Shown here in pieces: positions 4,503 to 7,915 of a stretch of 7,915 nt of DNA. Source of the DNA: Oscillospiraceae bacterium (GTDB lineage: Bacteria; Bacillota; Clostridia; Oscillospirales; Acutalibacteraceae); the NCBI GenBank assembly GCA_003505905.1, contig DNXM01000140.1, positions 1 through 7,915 on the forward strand. Reading direction: 5' to 3'. Numbering within the stretch: the stretch's first letter is position 1; every line of letters begins with the position of its first letter. Below the pieces are notes generated by a model. That model did no database searches. It had not been told where the DNA came from and saw only the letters and a program-made list of their open reading frames with translations. The position numbers and the translations under genes are program-made.

Positions 4503-6668
4503 ATGAAAAAACTTCTTTCTCTCATTTTATCGGCGATTTTTCTCTTTCCGCTGTCCGTTTGTTTTTCGGTTGCGGCGGTAACCCAGACGATTTTTGTTTC
4601 GCCGGACGGAAACGATGCGAACACCGGTTCTTTTTCCGCTCCGCTTGCAACGCTTTCTGCCGCAAAGGCGAAGGCAAAAACCTGTCAAGGCAATGTGACG
4701 GTTTATTTCCGTGGGGGAAGCTACACGATTTCCGAACCGGTTTGCTTTAATTCAAGCGACCGTGCAAATGTGACCTACAAGGCATACGGCGACGATGAGC
4801 CTGTTGTGTTCACATCGGGTGTGCCGTATACGGGCTTTGAGCGCTGTTCGGTCAACGGTGTTTCGGCGTTCAAAAAGTCGGTCGGTAAACAGACCGATTT
4901 CAATGTTTTGTTCAACGAAAAAACCACTTTGAAACGCACCCGTTATCCGTCCGATGGCTATCTGTATGTGTCACAGCTTTCTATGGAAGATGTTGTCAAT
5001 CCCGAAACGGATACGGAGCTGTTTTATAACTGCAAGGGCTTGATTACCAAAGACAAGATTCCCGCATTCAAAAATTTGAATGATGTGGTTATCCGCATTC
5101 TTCACTATTGGAAAGATGAAATGGCAACGGTTACATCTTATGACGAAGCAAGCGGACATTTGACCTACAGCCGTCCGAGTACGATGCGAGTGGCGGAAGG
5201 CGAGCGGTTCTTCTTTGAAAATGTGTTTGAACAGTTGAAAAACCCGGGCGAGTGGTATTTGGACAAGACCGAGGGCGTGCTGTATTACATTCCGTATGCC
5301 GGCGAACAGCCCGAAACGCTGACGCTGTGGGGGTCGGAAACTGAAACGATGATTTCAGTTGACGGTGTCGACGGCATTTCATTTGAAAATATTCTGTTCC
5401 GTGGCAACGGCTTTTCCATTCCCCGTCAAAACAAGTATTCCGACATTTCTTCTCAAGCCGGCTATGATGCCGCACCTTGCGTCAGCTATAAAAATGCAAA
5501 GGATTTCACCGTCAAAAACTGTGAATTTAAGGATATGGCAGGCTGTGCCGTGTTTGTCGGCGCAGCGGTGCAAAACGCAACGGTAGAAAACAACTATTTT
5601 GAAAATTTAGGTGCACAGGCGGTCTATGTCCGAGGTGAGAATGTTGCGGTCGATGCGCCGAATGTCACAAAGAATATCACGGTTTACAACAACTGCATCA
5701 ACGGCTACGGCAAGGTGTTTTATAATTCCGTCGGCGTGCTGGTGATTCATGCCAATTCCGTCAATATTCTCAACAACGAAATCCACGACGGCTATTATTC
5801 GGCTGTTTCCGTCGGCTGGCGTTGGGGCTATGATTATTCGATTACTTACAACAACAAGATTTGCGACAATTTGATTTATGACATCGGGCAAGGCTGGCTG
5901 TCCGATATGGGCGGTATCTACACCCTCGGTGTGCAGACGGGCACGGTGCTTTCGGGCAATGTCATTCACAATGTTGCCGCCGACCCGGGTGAGGGCGGCT
6001 ACGGCGGCTGGGGCATTTATCCCGATGAGGGCTCATCGAATATGCTCATCGAAAAGAATCTTGTCTATGCTTGCGGAAACGATTCTTACCACCTGCATTA
6101 TGGCGAAAACAACACCGTACGCAATAATATTTTTGCTTTGAGCGGTGAATCGCAGGTGCGTGTTCAGTCCCGTTTGGACGGTAAGCATACGGCGACATTT
6201 ACCGACAACATTTTGCTCACCGACGGCAAAGCGGCGACCTTTTCACACATGACCGAAAAGGCATCCTTTACAGCCAATCACAATTTCCTTTGGGATTTGA
6301 CCTATGGTGAAGAGGTTTATGTTAACGTCAAGGGCAACAGCAAGAACAGCTTGACCGCCTTGACGGCACAGCGCTTCGGTTGGTTGAATAACAGCGTGAT
6401 TGTCAATCCGATGTTCCGTGATGCGAAAAACTTTGATTTTTACCTTTCCGCCAATTCACCCGCAGTAAAAGACGGCTTTGAAGCTTGGGATTATTCTAAG
6501 GCAGGCACCGTGAGCGGAACAACAATCGGTTTGAATCGTGTCGGCGGACAGACACCGTATAATGCAAATTCCAAGACGCAGAATTACACCGAATCCTATA
6601 CATTCTTTACCAATCTTCTTCGCATCTTCCGGGTTGCATTTGATTGGCTGACAAATTTGTTCACATGA
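4503..6668 (+). CDS. Secreted right-handed beta-helix protein, probable GH141-like glycoside hydrolase
   Basis: This 721-residue protein starts with a clear signal peptide (KK, then a hydrophobic core, cleavage probably after AA at 24-25). A typical opening for surface beta-helix enzymes follows: IFVSPDGNDANTGSFSAPLATLSAA. Mid-protein Asn-rich coils (N-x-I/F, NN-x-I repeats, about 330-580) indicate a right-handed parallel beta-helix. The conserved core SVGWRWGYDYS (437-447), LSDMGGIYTLG with D468, GWGIYPDEGSS with D508/E509, and YHLHYGENNTVRNNI resembles GH141, a family with known alpha-L-fucosidase and xylanase members. D468 and D508, about 40 residues apart, are candidate catalytic acids; that assignment is inference. 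The C-terminus ends in an amphipathic tail (about 698-721), with no LPXTG anchor, dockerin or SLH domain. It acts outside the cell or at its surface, probably on plant or host glycan. The exact substrate cannot be told from the sequence; a polysaccharide lyase is less likely. Confidence 0.88.
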   Translation: MKKLLSLILSAIFLFPLSVCFSVAAVTQTIFVSPDGNDANTGSFSAPLATLSAAKAKAKTCQGNVTVYFRGGSYTISEPVCFNSSDRANVTYKAYGDDEPVVFTSGVPYTGFERCSVNGVSAFKKSVGKQTDFNVLFNEKTTLKRTRYPSDGYLYVSQLSMEDVVNPETDTELFYNCKGLITKDKIPAFKNLNDVVIRILHYWKDEMATVTSYDEASGHLTYSRPSTMRVAEGERFFFENVFEQLKNPGEWYLDKTEGVLYYIPYAGEQPETLTLWGSETETMISVDGVDGISFENILFRGNGFSIPRQNKYSDISSQAGYDAAPCVSYKNAKDFTVKNCEFKDMAGCAVFVGAAVQNATVENNYFENLGAQAVYVRGENVAVDAPNVTKNITVYNNCINGYGKVFYNSVGVLVIHANSVNILNNEIHDGYYSAVSVGWRWGYDYSITYNNKICDNLIYDIGQGWLSDMGGIYTLGVQTGTVLSGNVIHNVAADPGEGGYGGWGIYPDEGSSNMLIEKNLVYACGNDSYHLHYGENNTVRNNIFALSGESQVRVQSRLDGKHTATFTDNILLTDGKAATFSHMTEKASFTANHNFLWDLTYGEEVYVNVKGNSKNSLTALTAQRFGWLNNSVIVNPMFRDAKNFDFYLSANSPAVKDGFEAWDYSKAGTVSGTTIGLNRVGGQTPYNANSKTQNYTESYTFFTNLLRIFRVAFDWLTNLFT

Positions 6669-6676
6669 TTGGATGC

Positions 6677-6716
6677 AAAAAAGACTACCGATTCAAACGG
6701 GTCGGTAGTCTTTTTT
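6677..6716. terminator. Strong bidirectional intrinsic terminator
   Basis: GACTACCGA (6683-6691) pairs perfectly with TCGGTAGTC (6702-6710) around a 10-nt loop. Six A's precede the stem and six T's follow it, so both strands have a U-tract. It lies 8 bp after the beta-helix gene stop and just after the convergent permease gene end, and so serves both. Confidence 0.93.
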
Positions 6717-6725
6717 GGCACTTGT

Positions 6726-7835
6726 TCACTTAATAACAAGCCATAAAACGATATTTAATGCCAAGAACAGCGCATTTATGCCGGTGAACACAAGCAGATA
6801 GGCTCCGCTTTTAATTTTTTCCTTTTGAATGAGCTTGTACGAAATCAGGCTTGCCATGGAGGCAATCAGCGTGCCGAGTCCGCCCAAATTTGTGCCGATG
6901 AGCAAGCCTTTTGCGTCTTGCGTGAAGCCCGAAAGCAAAAGGCAGGCAGGAACATTGGAAAATACCTGCGAAGCGATTATGCCGACGGGAACCTCGTGCC
7001 CGACAACGATTTTTTGAAGAAAACGGTTGATGATTTCAATGTTGCCCAAATTACCGATGAAAATGAAAAGAAAAACAAATGTCAACAGAAGACTGTAATC
7101 AATGTTTATGAAATTTCTGCGGTCGAACAGGAGCAGGGCAAGCAGGACAACGCCGAGCAAAATCGGGTAGGGCAGTACACGAAATACGCTCAATAGTGCA
7201 AGCAAGAACAAAACGGAATAGAGCAGAATCGCTTTTTTCGACAGGATGGTTTCGTCGGTTTCGCTTTCAAGCCGAATATCACTCTTTTTGACAAAGAACG
7301 AGCCGAACAGCAACAAAACAAGCGACAAAGCCGAATAGGGAAATATTGTTTTGACAAAATCAAAAGCCGATAAATTAAACAAAGAAAACAAGTACAGGTT
7401 TTGCGGATTGCCGATGGGAGTGAGCATACTGCCCAAATTTGCCGCAACGGTTTCCGCCACCGTGATGAAAATAAGGAGCTTTTCCTGCTTTGCCATTTTC
7501 AGTGTGATGACGGTAAACGGCACAAAGGTGATTAACGCAACATCGTTGGTGATGACCATGGCGGAAAAGAAACACAGCAGAACCAAAACAAGATAGAGCT
7601 GATTGGTTTTCTCAGCTTTTCTCAAAAGCTTTTTCGCAATCCATTTGAACACACCTGCTTGGCTGAAGCCTGCCATCACCGCCATAAGGCTGAACAGCAG
7701 GGCAAGGGTGCGAAAGTCAATATATGCGGCATATTGTTTGCTCAACGGCACAAAAAACGCAGATACAGCCGCCAAAACAAACGACAGCACCAAGACTATT
7801 TCGTTTTTGAGGAATGTGAATGCTTTTTGCTTCAT
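6726..7835 (-). CDS. SLC13/ArsB-type (ion transporter superfamily) anion permease
   Basis: This 369-residue polytopic membrane protein has about ten hydrophobic segments in two related halves. The first half carries ITNDVALITFVPF (95-107) and GSMLTPIGNPQNLYLF (135-150). The second carries SNVPACLLL (293-301) and GTNLGGLGTLIASMASL (314-330). This paired layout is typical of the SLC13/DASS/ArsB/CitM superfamily, whose members carry dicarboxylates, citrate, sulfate or arsenite, usually coupled to Na+ or H+. The length is at the short end for the superfamily but both halves are complete. The substrate cannot be assigned: no arsR, arsenate reductase or citrate gene is nearby. The ATG at 7835 has only a weak upstream purine stretch (AGAAAG or AAAAG). 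The gene converges on the beta-helix gene and starts 29 bp after a hairpin following an RNA-gene end, with no clear promoter of its own. Confidence 0.88.
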   Translation of the reverse strand: MKQKAFTFLKNEIVLVLSFVLAAVSAFFVPLSKQYAAYIDFRTLALLFSLMAVMAGFSQAGVFKWIAKKLLRKAEKTNQLYLVLVLLCFFSAMVITNDVALITFVPFTVITLKMAKQEKLLIFITVAETVAANLGSMLTPIGNPQNLYLFSLFNLSAFDFVKTIFPYSALSLVLLLFGSFFVKKSDIRLESETDETILSKKAILLYSVLFLLALLSVFRVLPYPILLGVVLLALLLFDRRNFINIDYSLLLTFVFLFIFIGNLGNIEIINRFLQKIVVGHEVPVGIIASQVFSNVPACLLLSGFTQDAKGLLIGTNLGGLGTLIASMASLISYKLIQKEKIKSGAYLLVFTGINALFLALNIVLWLVIK

Positions 7836-7864
7836 AGCTTTTACCGATTCTTTCTGTTAAGTTG

Positions 7865-7890
7865 AAAGGGCACCCGACAGGGTGCCCTTT
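7865..7890 (-). terminator. Hairpin after the tRNA/tmRNA-like end, upstream of the permease
   Basis: AAAGGGCACCC and GGGTGCCCTTT form a perfect 11-bp stem with a 4-nt loop. On the minus strand it follows directly after the CCA and ends in UUU followed by CAAC, so the U-tract is short. It is best read as the terminator or processing stop of the RNA gene, possibly leaky toward the permease gene. Confidence 0.7.
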
Positions 7891-7915
7891 GGTGGAGATG
7901 GCGGTAATCGAAACC
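7890..7915 (-). tRNA. 3' end of a tRNA or tmRNA, cut by the window edge
   Basis: Read on the minus strand, the last 26 bases are GGT, a TTCGATT T-loop, ACCGC, CATCTCC, A and CCA. This is the order of T-stem, T-loop, T-stem, acceptor strand, discriminator and encoded CCA. The U at position 70 and discriminator A suit an alanine acceptor (G3:U70), which fits either tRNA-Ala or tmRNA (ssrA). The anticodon or tag region lies outside the window, so the two cannot be separated. Odd point: the nearly universal G53-C61 pair would be U53-A61 here. An attachment-site remnant or a chance match is the alternative. Confidence 0.5.

Noticed and set aside
4557..4580. Lipoprotein signal at Cys20 of the beta-helix protein
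   Set aside because: The residues around the cysteine (LSVCFSV) do not give a good lipobox, because V rather than A/G precedes the Cys and hydrophobic residues continue after it; a normal signal peptidase I site after AA is better.
5131..5475. Minus-strand open frame opposite the beta-helix gene
   Set aside because: It lies wholly inside a well-supported coding region and translates to Arg/His/Cys-rich sequence typical of antisense shadow.
7865..7915. Possible T-box or other riboswitch leader for the permease
   Set aside because: The terminator-like hairpin invites this, but no T-box core (GGUGG-ACCGCG type) is present on the minus strand, while the CCA end, T-loop and acceptor pattern of a tRNA/tmRNA fit in order.

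Overview
The window looks like part of a Clostridia chromosome (Firmicutes, probably a gut or rumen Oscillospiraceae/Lachnospiraceae-type organism). This is inferred from AAGGAG/GGAGG ribosome binding sites, the gene families present (CotH kinase, DUF4956, VTC-type polymerase, an OmpR/VanRS-style two-component pair, a secreted beta-helix protein) and AT-leaning but not extreme base composition. No mobile element, phage gene or CRISPR array is visible.

Layout. On the minus strand, positions 2288 to 1 hold a three-gene operon read right to left: a VTC-domain (polyphosphate-polymerase-like) protein, a DUF4956 membrane protein and a CotH-family kinase cut by the window edge. Upstream, also on the minus strand, a response regulator and a sensor histidine kinase (4331 to 2389) overlap by ATGA and end in a hairpin at 2364-2382. 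A 171-bp divergent region (4332-4502) separates them from a plus-strand gene (4503-6668) for a secreted 721-residue right-handed beta-helix protein that resembles glycoside hydrolase family 141. A strong bidirectional terminator (6677-6716) lies between it and a convergent minus-strand SLC13/ArsB-type anion permease (6726-7835). At the far right edge are a perfect 11-bp hairpin and, on the minus strand, what reads as the CCA-bearing 3' end of a tRNA or tmRNA.

How the parts may work together (inference). VTC, DUF4956 and CotH proteins are recurrent neighbours in Clostridia, but their joint function is not established to my knowledge. The families suggest surface-linked phosphate chemistry: a cytoplasmic triphosphate-tunnel enzyme, a four-helix membrane partner, and a membrane-anchored kinase-fold protein. 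The adjacent two-component system could control this operon, the divergent beta-helix hydrolase, or both. The permease is transcriptionally separate.

The most notable points are the incompletely understood VTC-DUF4956-CotH operon, a sharp glutamate and glutamine codon switch inside that operon, a histidine kinase lacking the usual G1 ATP-binding box, the amphipathic C-terminal tail on the beta-helix protein, and a permease start placed 29 bp behind an RNA-gene end and hairpin.
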